DNA from: Paraburkholderia graminis C4D1M
Lineage (GTDB): Bacteria; Pseudomonadota; Gammaproteobacteria; Burkholderiales; Burkholderiaceae
DNA length: 64,000 nt
Reading direction: 5' to 3'
NCBI RefSeq assembly: GCF_000172415.1
Contig: NZ_ABLD01000011.1
Location: forward strand, 124,001-188,000
The notes under the pieces are model-generated. The model searched no databases, was not told where the DNA came from, and saw only the letters and a program-made list of their open reading frames with translations. Both the position numbers and the translations under genes were made by a program. Shown here one piece after another: positions 24,816-33,529 of this stretch (position 1 is its first letter; the number at the start of each line of letters is the position of its first letter).

Positions 24816-24874
24816 AGACTATTCGATTCACCGCGGTGCGTCCCTGCATAAAAGCACGATTCGCCGGCATTTTT
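24816..24874 (-). promoter_or_regulatory. regulon promoter A (upstream of lactonase-like gene)
   Basis: Minus strand: 37-bp element at 24874-24838 with half-sites ATGCCGGCGA and ATGCAGGGAC starting 21 bp apart, ending in GGGACGC. Seventeen bases after GGGACG comes TAGTCT (24821-24816) as -10. The start codon is 43 nt further. Same architecture as the promoters at 27255-27313, 37894-37952 and 37985-38043. Confidence 0.8.
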
Positions 24875-24902
24875 CGCTGCACGCGCTGCGTTGTCCAGGC
24901 GC

Positions 24903-25844
24903 TTACTGCGACGAAGCCTTGCGATGAGGCTGCTGCCGCGCGGCCGCACGAAACTGGCTGGGCGCCTGACCGACTTCCCTGCGAAAGAAGCGCGTGAAAT
25001 ACGCGGCATCGGCGAAACCGAGGCCAAAAGCAATCTGCTCCACCGACATGTCGCCGAAAATCAGATTGCGCTTCGCCTCCGTAATGATGCGGGCGTGGAT
25101 CATCTTGGTGGGGCTTTGCTCAGTCGCCGACGCGCACGCTGCACGCAGTTGCACGAGAGACACCGCCATCATCGATGCATAGTCCTGCAGCGGCAGATTC
25201 TCGCGGAAGTGTTCATCGATCAGCTTGCGAAAACGTTCGACGAGCCGAATGTCGTTGCGAGTCGAGCTTTCGTGCGCCGCATCGAGGCGCGCCTCGCGAA
25301 CCAGCTTGAGCAAAAGCATGGTGAGCAGCGCTTCGGTGCCGACCACATGGCCGGTCGCATCCGATTCCACTTCTTCCTTCAGGCTGTGGATCAAGCTGCA
25401 GAACTCCATTCCCGCTTCTGCGGAATGGGCAAGCGGAATCACGCGCGGCGCAGCCCACAGTGCGATGAATTCGTGAAGCCTGGCGTTCACCTGCGCCAGA
25501 TAGGCGACCTCGATCGTGACGACCCAGCGGTCGGCATCGACTTCATAGTCGAGACCATGCACGCACTCGGTCGGCAACAGCAATGCGCACGGCCCTTCGA
25601 ACGGCACGCTGCTGCCTTCCAGATTCATCACGCCGCGCCCATTGCGCACGAATATCACTTGCCCGTAGGCCGGATGTGCGTGAGGCTCGGTTCGCCAGCG
25701 GCCTCGTTCGGTGACATGTCCAACATGCACGAACCAGTCCCGTTCTTCAGGGCGCTCAACGTACAGACGAACCTTCGGAACAGTTGTCAGCTTCGCCTTG
25801 GAACCGGACCGCGTTTGATACTTTGCCGACGCACTGTTTGTCAT
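24903..25844 (-). CDS. AraC/XylS-family regulator, PobR-like
   Basis: 313 residues with an N-terminal cupin sensor (EPHAHPAYGQVIFVRNGRGV) and C-terminal double helix-turn-helix. The second motif, YASMMAVSLVQLRAACASATEQSP through SVEQIAFGLGFADAAYFTRFFRR, matches the branch that contains 4-hydroxybenzoate regulator PobR. It lies beside promoter A and is the only AraC gene inside the aromatic regulon. AraC-type proteins bind direct half-sites 21 bp apart next to the -35 region, and four such sites are seen in this region; it is the best candidate for their activator. Its ligand should be an aromatic acid. Confidence 0.88.
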   Translation of the reverse strand: MTNSASAKYQTRSGSKAKLTTVPKVRLYVERPEERDWFVHVGHVTERGRWRTEPHAHPAYGQVIFVRNGRGVMNLEGSSVPFEGPCALLLPTECVHGLDYEVDADRWVVTIEVAYLAQVNARLHEFIALWAAPRVIPLAHSAEAGMEFCSLIHSLKEEVESDATGHVVGTEALLTMLLLKLVREARLDAAHESSTRNDIRLVERFRKLIDEHFRENLPLQDYASMMAVSLVQLRAACASATEQSPTKMIHARIITEAKRNLIFGDMSVEQIAFGLGFADAAYFTRFFRREVGQAPSQFRAAARQQPHRKASSQ

Positions 25845-26142
25845 AAAGTCTCCTTGGCCGCTACGGATTCACGCGCCTATTGATTCACGCGCCCACTATC
25901 AGCATTCCGGTTTCGCGAGCCATCGGGCAACGCGATGCGGATAACCGCATGCTGCTCGTGGCGTATGGCGAGTGGAACCGCGAAGTGCGTGAGAAGATGG
26001 ACGCGGCACGAATTGCGGTGCGCATGCGCGAGTTTGCAGCAGCGCTAACAGCGGAAAAAACCCACGAGAGCGCCGTAGATTTTTGCATATCTTCGAACAG
26101 CACGCGCCCTGCTATTTACCCGAACGCGCAGCGCGGCGGCGA
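25845..26142. other. gap with a possible gene remnant
   Basis: Between the AraC gene and the porin. A plus-strand frame from about 25880 to 26215 (MIHAPTISIPV...MREFAAALTAEK) has coding-like codon use up to about 26090 and contains a plausible helical segment (WNREVREKMDAARIAVRM), but it lacks a ribosome site and runs into the convergent porin. It may be a remnant of a lost gene or a small unknown protein. The AraC promoter should also be in 25845-25900; no copy of the 37-bp element is present. Confidence 0.3.
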
Positions 26143-27168
26143 TCAGAATCGATGCACCATGCCGATAATCGCGCCGCGCGTGTCGGCGCCCGGTGCGACG
26201 GCAAGGCCCGTATAACCGGTGCCGTTGAGCGTGAAGCGCGCCTGATTGCGGTTCTGGATGAAGCCCGCGGAGCCGTACAGCGTCGTGCGTTTCGACAGTG
26301 AATAGGCGTACGTCAGACCGACCTGCTGCGCATTATTGCCCTGCCCGGTCCGGTCATGCGCATAGCCATACATGACTGAAAACTGCGCGGCCGGACTGAA
26401 TGCATAAGAACCGGATGCCTCATACACATCGCGTTTGATACTGTTATCGGTCTGGTGTTCGGTGTGGTACGCCAGATAGAACCGCGCGGCCCCTACAGCG
26501 ACAGACGCCCCCGCGTTGAACAGTTTGAGTGTGGACGTTCCCGCGGCGTTTGCCGCCTGCTCGTAGCCTGCGGCGATGCGAAAAGGTCCGTTCTCGTAGC
26601 GAAGCGCCGCGTTATAGAACTGGAATCCGTTGGTCGGCTTCGTGGTGGAATCGCGCATTGCCACCATGAACTGCGCGCTCAGGCCGTACACCGTCGGCGT
26701 GAAATAAGAAATCGCGTTGTTCACGCGCACGGTCAGGCTGTTGAAGTTATTCATTGGCGAGCCAATGCTCATGACCGCCACAGGGTCGAGCTCGGGGTTG
26801 ATAAAGATGTACTGAGGCGTGTTTTGCAGGCCAAAGCGCGTCTCGCCGAATGCGCCGGATAGACCGACCCACGCCTGCCGGTTAAAAGCGGCGGCCGAAT
26901 TTGAAGCCGCGCCTGTCACGCCGGAGAAGCCCTGCTCCAACTGGAAATTGACGTGCAGACCACCACCTATGTCTTCACTGCCCTTCAAGCCATACCGGCT
27001 TGCGAACAGTCCACCGGACACCGCGCGAAGAACCGTTCCCGCAGCGGAATTCCGGTATTCGATGCCGTTGTCGATAACCCCGTACAGCGTGACCGACGAC
27101 TGCGCGTATGCAGAATTGAAAGCGCATGCCGATGCAATCACGGATAAACCCATGATGGTCTTTTTCAT
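26143..27168 (-). CDS. outer-membrane porin (Gram-negative porin family)
   Basis: 341-residue trimeric-type porin of the Burkholderia OmpC-like group (porin_4). Sec signal peptide MKKTIMGLSVIASACAFNSAYA, then the usual first strands QSSVTLYGVIDNGIEY. Further family motifs are SRYGLKGSEDIGGGLHVNFQLEQGF and QAWVGLSGAFGETRFG, and it ends in GAIIGMVHRF with terminal Phe for outer-membrane assembly. A near-twin is at 38093-39118. It follows its own regulon promoter (27255-27313), so it is made together with the pathway enzymes and probably admits the aromatic substrate. Confidence 0.92.
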   Translation of the reverse strand: MKKTIMGLSVIASACAFNSAYAQSSVTLYGVIDNGIEYRNSAAGTVLRAVSGGLFASRYGLKGSEDIGGGLHVNFQLEQGFSGVTGAASNSAAAFNRQAWVGLSGAFGETRFGLQNTPQYIFINPELDPVAVMSIGSPMNNFNSLTVRVNNAISYFTPTVYGLSAQFMVAMRDSTTKPTNGFQFYNAALRYENGPFRIAAGYEQAANAAGTSTLKLFNAGASVAVGAARFYLAYHTEHQTDNSIKRDVYEASGSYAFSPAAQFSVMYGYAHDRTGQGNNAQQVGLTYAYSLSKRTTLYGSAGFIQNRNQARFTLNGTGYTGLAVAPGADTRGAIIGMVHRF

Positions 27169-27254
27169 TTCGTCTCCTGTTTATAGTTTGTTTGTGCGAG
27201 CCTGATCCCGGCCGCCAGGGTCGCTACGGCCGCTACGGTCGCTGTGCGCTATCA

Positions 27255-27313
27255 AGCGTATTGAATGAGCGGTGGCGCGTCCCTACACAAAAGTCAGTTT
27301 CACTGGCATTTTT
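27255..27313 (-). promoter_or_regulatory. regulon promoter B (upstream of porin at 26143)
   Basis: Minus strand: 37-bp element 27313-27277 with half-sites ATGCCAGTGA and GTGTAGGGAC, ending GGGACGC, then 17 nt, then -10 TACGCT (27260-27255). It overlaps the last codons of the MFS gene ending at 27300 and lets the porin be transcribed independently of that operon. Confidence 0.82.
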
Positions 27314-28610
27314 TGGGTAGTACTGGCTCGAGCGAAAGCGCCTCGTCGACCTCGTTGATTTTTGGCGCCCATTCGCGGCGAAGCAGAATGACGGTGCTCG
27401 CCGCTCCCATTAACAGGAAGATAAAAATCGCCATCATCGGCAGTTCGTAGCTTCCGCCAACGTGCAGAAGCCAGCCCGAAAGACTCGCCGATACGCCTCC
27501 CGCCAGGCTGGTCGCGACCTGCTGTAGCCCGGTGTTCAAGCCGACGGCCTGAGTTGGAATCAACGTCAGTTTGCACAGCGCGAGATTGTTCGCCGTGACG
27601 AGCCCCAGCAGCGACAGCGACGCTACGTTCCAGAAGAGCGCCATGTCCGCGGTGCGCGCATAGGCGCCGAGCAGAACCGTCGTGCCGCCGATAAAACCCG
27701 CCACGATAAAGCATTTGCGCACGAACACGGCGTCGTGTCCGCGCGCGATTATTCTGTCTGCGGCGAACCCCGCGAGCGCCGCCACGACCGCGATCCCCGC
27801 AAAGCTAAAAAACGTATAAACGCCCGACTTCTCCAGCGAAAGCCCGCGCTGTTCCACCAGATAGGCAGGCATCCATGTCATGCAGTAGAACGCGAAGTAG
27901 CTGTAGCAGAAATTGTTGACGAGCCCGCCCCATACGACAGGGCTCGCCAGCAGATTACGGAGCGGCACCGAAGCGGCCCGATGCATGGCCGCCGCGAGTT
28001 CATCGCGCGACGGGTAATCGTTTCGCACCATCAGCAGCCAGAGCAGCAACCAGACGAGTCCGACGAGTCCTGTTGCAATGAACATCAGTTGCCACGAATA
28101 CCCGACGATCATCCACGCCGCGATCGGCGCACCGAGTGCGGGCCCCATCTTGCCGCCAATCGAAAAGATGCCTAATGCAGTGCCTTTCTGCGTTTCCGCG
28201 AAGTTGTTCGCGAGATAGCGATAGGTGGCCGGCACCACCACCGCTTCCGCAACGCCGATAAGCAGACGCATCACGATCAGCGCCGACAATGTCGTCACCA
28301 TGCCGGTGGCCGCGGCTGCCAGACACCACAGCAGGAAGCACACGGAATACGGCCACTTCACGCCATAGCGATCGACGAGCCAGCCCATCGGCATCTGAAA
28401 CAGGCCATAAGACCAGAAGACGGCGGAATTGAGCCAGCCGCGCTCGATGCTCGTCAGCGCAAAATGCCGGACAAAGCTTTTGTCCGCGAGCGCAGCGGAA
28501 AGGCTCGTGCGATCGACAAAAGAAATCAGCAGACCTAGCGCGAGAAGCACGAGGATGCCCCAAGGGTTTTCAGCGCCCGCGCGTCTGTGCGTCAACTGAT
28601 TCGTCTCCAT
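27300..28610 (-). CDS. MFS transporter (ACS-type), paralogue of the one at 33530
   Basis: 436-residue twelve-segment carrier. FVDRTSLSAALADKSFVRHF near residue 30, WLVDRYGVKWPY and YCMTWMPAYLVEQRGLSLEK are shared almost word for word with the protein at 33530-34810, so the operon carries two related carriers. Start at 28610 (METNQ) lies 2 nt after the stop of the PD40 gene and overlaps its ribosome region, indicating translational coupling; a longer start at 28652 has no transporter sequence. Cargo probably aromatic acids, with the two copies differing in substrate or direction. Confidence 0.88.
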   Translation of the reverse strand: METNQLTHRRAGAENPWGILVLLALGLLISFVDRTSLSAALADKSFVRHFALTSIERGWLNSAVFWSYGLFQMPMGWLVDRYGVKWPYSVCFLLWCLAAAATGMVTTLSALIVMRLLIGVAEAVVVPATYRYLANNFAETQKGTALGIFSIGGKMGPALGAPIAAWMIVGYSWQLMFIATGLVGLVWLLLWLLMVRNDYPSRDELAAAMHRAASVPLRNLLASPVVWGGLVNNFCYSYFAFYCMTWMPAYLVEQRGLSLEKSGVYTFFSFAGIAVVAALAGFAADRIIARGHDAVFVRKCFIVAGFIGGTTVLLGAYARTADMALFWNVASLSLLGLVTANNLALCKLTLIPTQAVGLNTGLQQVATSLAGGVSASLSGWLLHVGGSYELPMMAIFIFLLMGAASTVILLRREWAPKINEVDEALSLEPVLPKKCQ

Positions 28611-28612
28611 GC

Positions 28613-30571
28613 TCACAGCGTCGGAATGTATAGCGGCATCGCTTCTTCCCACAGCGTATCGGTAATCGGCCGCTGATTGCTGCCGTCCGCATTCATCACC
28701 CAGTTCTGGCCGTCGGGCTGGAAGCTGTTGTCGTAGAGCGCGAGTTCGTCGCGAAAGCCGTACGTTCCCGAGCTATATGCGATGCGGCCGTCCCACGTCC
28801 ATACGGCGTGCCCCTGATTCGAGCCGTCGGTCGTGAGCCGTGTGAGGCCCGTGCCGTCCGGTCGGATCGTGAACACGTCGTAGTTGAACCGGTTTGGATT
28901 CGTGGCGTCGATCTGCTTGCGCGTGAACACGATCCTGCTGCCATCCGGCGACCAGCCCGGCAGATTGTCGGCGCCGCTCGTCAACACAGTCGTGCTGCGC
29001 GTGGCCAGGTCGAGAATGCGCAGCCCCTGAACCGCGTCGCTCCATACGCGGTACACGAGTTTCTTGCCGTCCGGCGAGTAGCTCGGGAAGCCCGAATTGA
29101 TGGAGCCGTCTGTCAATGCTTCAGCCTGGCCGTTCATGCTGCCGTCGGCCCTGATACGCATGATCTGCGCGGGGCCGGTACTGCGCGTGAAAAACCAGTT
29201 GCCCACGCCGAAAGCGACCCACTGCCGATCGGGCGACCAGGCCGGTTGAAATGCGCCGGCGAGACCCTGAGCGATGGCAGCGGGGTCGAGGCCGCTCGTC
29301 GCCGGATCGTAAATGCGCGTGTAACCGGACAGATTGGGATTCGCAACGGCAATCGACGAATTAATTGCCTTCTCCGTATACACGAGCTTCGCGCGATCCC
29401 TCGACAATTGTGGGAATACGTCCAGATAGATGTACTTCCATGCGGGGTCGAAACTGAAGAGCGGCGTGCCATTGGCGCGTGCGGGACTAAACGCGACTTT
29501 TTCGTAGACCAGCTTCGTGCCGTCGGGCGAATAACGCGGCGAACGGATACCCGTATTGGCTGTCGAGTGGAAAGTACCTGCCGTTGTATAAAGCCCTTCG
29601 GTCGAGCCGCCCTTGACGTGATACGCGACGGTGGCCGCATTCAGATATTGCGGAAAGACCTTGAAGCCCGCCGTGGAGGTGAGCGTCGTTCGTGAAAGGC
29701 TCGTTATATCCACAGACACCAGTTGCGAGCTCACCGAGTTGATCGACTCGGGACGGTGCGCGCCCCATGTCGATTCCACCGGCGTTTCATAGAACACCAC
29801 GCGCTTGCCATCCGGCGACCACGACGGCGAACCTTCGTCATAGCCGGAAACGCCGGCAATTTTCTTCCAGCCGGAACCGTCTGGCCGGACGATATAGATA
29901 CTGCTTTCCTGCGTACGCTCCCAGCCGGTCGGCAGATTGTGGCCGCGCCAGTCGGAGCCGGTATCCGAAGACAACGCAAGCCATTTGCCGTCCGGCGACC
30001 ATGACGGCCTGAAGTAACCATGCGGGCGCGTCGGATCGAAACCGAGCGAGCCCGTCACGTTGTTCAATGCGCCCGTCGATAGGTTCAGCGTCCACACGTT
30101 GGTCGTGCCGAAGCCGTCGTTGCCGCGGCGCGACGAGACGAACGCGATCACGTTCGGGTCCGTCGGCGAGAAGACGGCCGCATCGTCGACCGCAATGTGA
30201 TCGGTTAGCCGCTCGAGACCGGTGCCGTCCACTTTCACGCGATACAGGTTCGATTGACCAGCGCCGTCGCGCTCGGACGTGAACACAAGCCACTGGCCGT
30301 CTTTCGAAAAGGACGCGTGATAGTCGAAGCCAGTACTCGGAATCAGCTTGCGTTCGCCAGTACCGTCGGCATTCGATATGTACAACTCTGAACTGACGGG
30401 GCCGACGCGGTTCAGGAACAAGGTTCCTTTCGGCGCCGTGCCCGCGGTGCCCGCAACGGCAACCGAAACCGAAGCGGAAACCGAGACAGCCCCGATGGCG
30501 ATGCACGCGAGAAGCTTCTTTAAGGACGAAGTGAGATACACAGCGAATGCCTCCATGAGTTTTATGATCAA
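28613..30571 (-). CDS. exported PD40/TolB-like beta-propeller protein
   Basis: 652 residues with an N-terminal signal (LLACIAIGAVSVSASVSVAVAG). It contains at least six PD40-type blades, each with a phrase such as SWSPDGKWLALSS, WSPDGKRVVFY, YSPDGTKLVYEK, YSPDGKKLVYR or WSPDGSRIVFTR, plus ADGTGE/PDGTGL lead-ins. Relatives are TolB and prolyl-oligopeptidase propellers; no peptidase domain follows. The start is TTG at 30571 with GAGGAA ten nt upstream, or ATG at 30556. Such a protein is unusual in an aromatic operon; it could be a lyase, a binding scaffold or a partner of the transporter it is coupled to. Confidence 0.8.
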   Translation of the reverse strand: MIIKLMEAFAVYLTSSLKKLLACIAIGAVSVSASVSVAVAGTAGTAPKGTLFLNRVGPVSSELYISNADGTGERKLIPSTGFDYHASFSKDGQWLVFTSERDGAGQSNLYRVKVDGTGLERLTDHIAVDDAAVFSPTDPNVIAFVSSRRGNDGFGTTNVWTLNLSTGALNNVTGSLGFDPTRPHGYFRPSWSPDGKWLALSSDTGSDWRGHNLPTGWERTQESSIYIVRPDGSGWKKIAGVSGYDEGSPSWSPDGKRVVFYETPVESTWGAHRPESINSVSSQLVSVDITSLSRTTLTSTAGFKVFPQYLNAATVAYHVKGGSTEGLYTTAGTFHSTANTGIRSPRYSPDGTKLVYEKVAFSPARANGTPLFSFDPAWKYIYLDVFPQLSRDRAKLVYTEKAINSSIAVANPNLSGYTRIYDPATSGLDPAAIAQGLAGAFQPAWSPDRQWVAFGVGNWFFTRSTGPAQIMRIRADGSMNGQAEALTDGSINSGFPSYSPDGKKLVYRVWSDAVQGLRILDLATRSTTVLTSGADNLPGWSPDGSRIVFTRKQIDATNPNRFNYDVFTIRPDGTGLTRLTTDGSNQGHAVWTWDGRIAYSSGTYGFRDELALYDNSFQPDGQNWVMNADGSNQRPITDTLWEEAMPLYIPTL

Positions 30572-30622
30572 GCGGTTTTATTTCCTCGATACCTCCGTTC
30601 GCTCCTGCTTTCCGGGCACGAT

Positions 30623-31531
30623 TCAGCCGAGGCTGCCGGTCACGTCGTCGAACAGTTCATCCACCGAAAGCCGATGCGGAATGATCTTCTGATCGAGCGC
30701 CCAGTCGATTGCCAACTGAATGCCCTTGCGGTTCTCCTCGAGTCCAATAGGCGGAAACACGGCGGGCACACCGCCTTCGGTCTGCGTGCGGCTCTCGACG
30801 ATCATCCGGTACAGTTCCCGCACAATGTCCGGACGCTTCTTCGAAATGTCCTCGTGCACGACGAACATGTGGTTGATAGGCACCACGCCTTCGCGCGCGA
30901 ACCAGTCTTTAGCCGCGGCCTGCGCGTTGGGCACGAGCGTGCGTACGCGTTCGTCTTTGGGCATGTCCTCGCCGAGCAGCGCGGCGGCGAGTTCGCCGTC
31001 GAGCATCATCTGCGAGATCGACGAACCGGCGGGCAAACGTTCGCAGTTATTCGGATCGCGGTACTCGGCGAGATGGCCGTCGCCGAGCGTCATCCACGTG
31101 ACCTTGTCGAGATCGACGCCATATTCGTGGCGCAAAATGCCGCGAATCCATAGCGCGGTCGTCTGCGTATAAGTGCGAACGCCGACTTTCCTGCCTTCTA
31201 TGTCCTTCGGATCGAGCTGGCCGAACTCGATGTTGTAGCCCGCGCAGTGATGCTGGAAGCGCCCCGAAATCGGCGTCGGCAACAACACATAGGGCTTGCC
31301 GTAAGCCTTGGCCTGCAGGAAGGTGACGATCGCGAGTTCGCCGGCGTCGAACGCGTTCTCGCGCACCATCGCCTTGAAGCCGTTGTGCGCCGGCGTGGGT
31401 CCGCAGTAGTCGAGCTTGACGAGGTCCGAGGCGACGCGGCCTTCCTTCATCGCTTTCGTGACCGGATAAGTGGCCAGATTCGTGCGTAAGGTGGGCACGC
31501 CCGCGGACCGCTCGGTAAACGTCGTTGTCAT
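30623..31531 (-). CDS. 4,5-dihydroxyphthalate decarboxylase-like protein
   Basis: 302 residues, no signal peptide, with the type 2 periplasmic-binding-protein fold as used by the Pht5 4,5-dihydroxyphthalate decarboxylase family. Shared with the copy at 36843-37817: AFDAGELAIVTFLQAKAYGKPYVLLP, DIEGRKVGVRTYTQTTALWIRGIL, VTWMTLGDGHLAEY and SSISQMMLDGELAAALLG. In Pht5 the enzyme removes CO2 from a dihydroxyphthalate to give protocatechuate. Placed 33 nt after the aldolase gene. The lack of a signal peptide argues against a transport role. Exact substrate unknown. Confidence 0.7.
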   Translation of the reverse strand: MTTTFTERSAGVPTLRTNLATYPVTKAMKEGRVASDLVKLDYCGPTPAHNGFKAMVRENAFDAGELAIVTFLQAKAYGKPYVLLPTPISGRFQHHCAGYNIEFGQLDPKDIEGRKVGVRTYTQTTALWIRGILRHEYGVDLDKVTWMTLGDGHLAEYRDPNNCERLPAGSSISQMMLDGELAAALLGEDMPKDERVRTLVPNAQAAAKDWFAREGVVPINHMFVVHEDISKKRPDIVRELYRMIVESRTQTEGGVPAVFPPIGLEENRKGIQLAIDWALDQKIIPHRLSVDELFDDVTGSLG

Positions 31532-31564
31532 TGCGCTTCTTTCCTGTGCTTGAATGAATCCGGT

Positions 31565-32422
31565 TCAATACCCCGCCATCTCGCGCGCCATGCCGACCAC
31601 GCCGTAGCTGCGCAGCGGCGCCGACATCAGAAAGCGATATCCCTCTTCGAGCAGGCGTTTGTGGTTCTTCGCGTTCACGTGCGGATTGCCGACCACCACG
31701 TTGTGCTTGCGGCACGTTTCGACGATCTTGCGCATCGCGTCGACCACCACCGGGTGCTCATAGTCGCGGGGATAACCGAGCTCCTGGCTCAGGTCGCCCT
31801 CGCCGATCAGAATGAACCCGATGCCCGGCACGTTCGACAGAATGTCGTCGAGGTTTTCGATCGCCTCGGTGCTCTCGCACATCAGTCCGACGAGAATTTC
31901 TCCTTGCGGCGCGAGCGGCCACACGTCGGCCTTGCGGTAGTAATCGGCCATGCTCAAACCCCAGTAACGCGCCGCGTTGGCCGGGCCGTCGCCGCGCACG
32001 CCCTTCGGCTCATACAAGGGCGCGCTTTTAGGCCGCGCATACCGGCACGACGCGACTGCGTTGTATGCCTGCTCGACTGTCGCCACATGCGGCCAGATCA
32101 CGCCGTAAGCGCCGCGGTCGAGCACCTGCTTCGCGAACGCCTGATTCATTTCGGCGCCGTTGGCGGGAATGCGCGCGATCGGCGTCACACGCGGCGCTAC
32201 CGAGCCCGACTCGGCGATCTGCTTGCGGCTGAGCATGTACTGCAACGCGTCGCCGAGCGCGGTCACGTCGTATGGGTTGTGCTCCATTTCGAAGACGATG
32301 CCGTCGTACGGCGCATCGCTCATCTCGATGGCGGTCTGCTTGTCGAGCTTCGAGAACGCGGCAAAAGCGGGCTTGCCGGATTCGAATGCGCGGATGATGC
32401 TGTTAAGTCGCGTGTCGCTCAT
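31565..32422 (-). CDS. HpcH/HpaI-family class II aldolase
   Basis: 285-residue pyruvate-type aldolase. Family marks: DGIVFEMEHNPYD with the metal/base Glu, YGVIWPHVATVEQAYNAV, VGLMCESTEAIENLDDIL, and GIGFILIGEGDLSQELG, where the usual GPxDLS loop reads GEGDLS. Start at 32422 (MSDTRLNS); the longer frame has no family sequence. HpaI-type aldolases split 4-hydroxy-2-oxo acids; here it would cleave the LigJ product to pyruvate and oxaloacetate, doing the job that an RraA-type enzyme does in the 17-22 kb operon. Confidence 0.83.
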   Translation of the reverse strand: MSDTRLNSIIRAFESGKPAFAAFSKLDKQTAIEMSDAPYDGIVFEMEHNPYDVTALGDALQYMLSRKQIAESGSVAPRVTPIARIPANGAEMNQAFAKQVLDRGAYGVIWPHVATVEQAYNAVASCRYARPKSAPLYEPKGVRGDGPANAARYWGLSMADYYRKADVWPLAPQGEILVGLMCESTEAIENLDDILSNVPGIGFILIGEGDLSQELGYPRDYEHPVVVDAMRKIVETCRKHNVVVGNPHVNAKNHKRLLEEGYRFLMSAPLRSYGVVGMAREMAGY

Positions 32423-32483
32423 GGTCTTTATCTCAGGATGAAGAGGGGCAGGCGTGGATGCATGAACTTGAGTTGGGCGCGGC

Positions 32484-33470
32484 TCATTCGTCGGCCTTCC
32501 AGTACATGAAGCCCATGCCTTCGCCGGTGCCGGCCGGCGTACGCCAGCACGGCACATAGTCGACGAGCGTCATGCTGGCGCGCGTTTCCTGCACGGCCTT
32601 CATCACGCTCACGTAAAGCTTGATTTCGGAAGTGCCCGACTGATACGAACGGTTGTCCACCGCGGCGAGACCTTCGTAGTCGTAGTCGGCGAGCATCTTC
32701 ATGATGCGGCGGTCGAATTCCTCGTCGTTGACGAAATGGGAGAGACCGCCGGATGCGAAGATGCCGACTCGCACATCCTCCGGCCACGCGTCGATCGCGT
32801 CGCGCAGTACCGCTCCGAACTCGATGCAGCGCGACATGGACGGCTGCGTCGGCGGATAAAAGCAGTTCATGATGATCGGCACATGCGGCGGCGGTTCGTC
32901 GCCCATGATCTGGTGATAGACGAAGCTGTACGCATGCGGCACGACCGGATACGCCGGCAACGGCTTCATCCACACGTTGTCGGGCCACGCGAACAGATCG
33001 GTGAGATCGAAACCCTCGCGCTGGAAGTGCCCGATCAGATAACTGGCCAGCTTTGGATGACACTGGTGCGTGACGTGGTGGTCCGGTGCATAAACGGAGC
33101 GCTGCGGCGGGCCGTTATGCACTTGCTCGCCGCTGTAGATGGCGATGGACGGCGAGCAGTGCGTAAAGATCTCTTTTTGATCCTTGCCGAGAATGATCGC
33201 GACGTCGATGTTCGCGTCGCGATACGCGGCGGCCATGACGTCGAGCGCGGCGCGGCAGCGCGCGGCGCGCGCGGTGCGCTCCTCGAGCGTCAGGAACTTC
33301 TCGAACGCCGCTTCGCGATGCGCTTCCAGCTCCGCATAAGTCCAGGTCCGATTGCGATACCACAGCTCCGGATTGCTACGGTCGCGCTCACCGTTCTTTA
33401 GCCAGTCCTCCGGTGCCTGACCCAGCATGCCGCTATGCGGCACTGCCATCCCGAATACAATCTTCGCCAT
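32484..33470 (-). CDS. LigB-family extradiol ring-cleavage dioxygenase
   Basis: 328-residue class III extradiol dioxygenase, catalytic (LigB-like) type, without a fused LigA part. Ferrous-iron His12 lies in GMAVPHSGM, followed by the ILGKDQKEIF strand (usually GDDQxE), HAYSFVYHQI and the ASGGLSHFVNDEEFD loop with His245. DesB/GalA gallate dioxygenases are longer (about 420 residues) and no ligA-like small gene is adjacent, so this is a single-gene enzyme or a homomultimer. It should cleave the ring of a catechol-type acid made by the decarboxylases, giving the LigI/LigJ substrate. Confidence 0.85.
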   Translation of the reverse strand: MAKIVFGMAVPHSGMLGQAPEDWLKNGERDRSNPELWYRNRTWTYAELEAHREAAFEKFLTLEERTARAARCRAALDVMAAAYRDANIDVAIILGKDQKEIFTHCSPSIAIYSGEQVHNGPPQRSVYAPDHHVTHQCHPKLASYLIGHFQREGFDLTDLFAWPDNVWMKPLPAYPVVPHAYSFVYHQIMGDEPPPHVPIIMNCFYPPTQPSMSRCIEFGAVLRDAIDAWPEDVRVGIFASGGLSHFVNDEEFDRRIMKMLADYDYEGLAAVDNRSYQSGTSEIKLYVSVMKAVQETRASMTLVDYVPCWRTPAGTGEGMGFMYWKADE

Positions 33471-33529
33471 GTAAGGTTTCTCAGTGAATTAGTGTTTCAA
33501 CATTGGTCTCGACGGCGCCGGCGTGCGTG

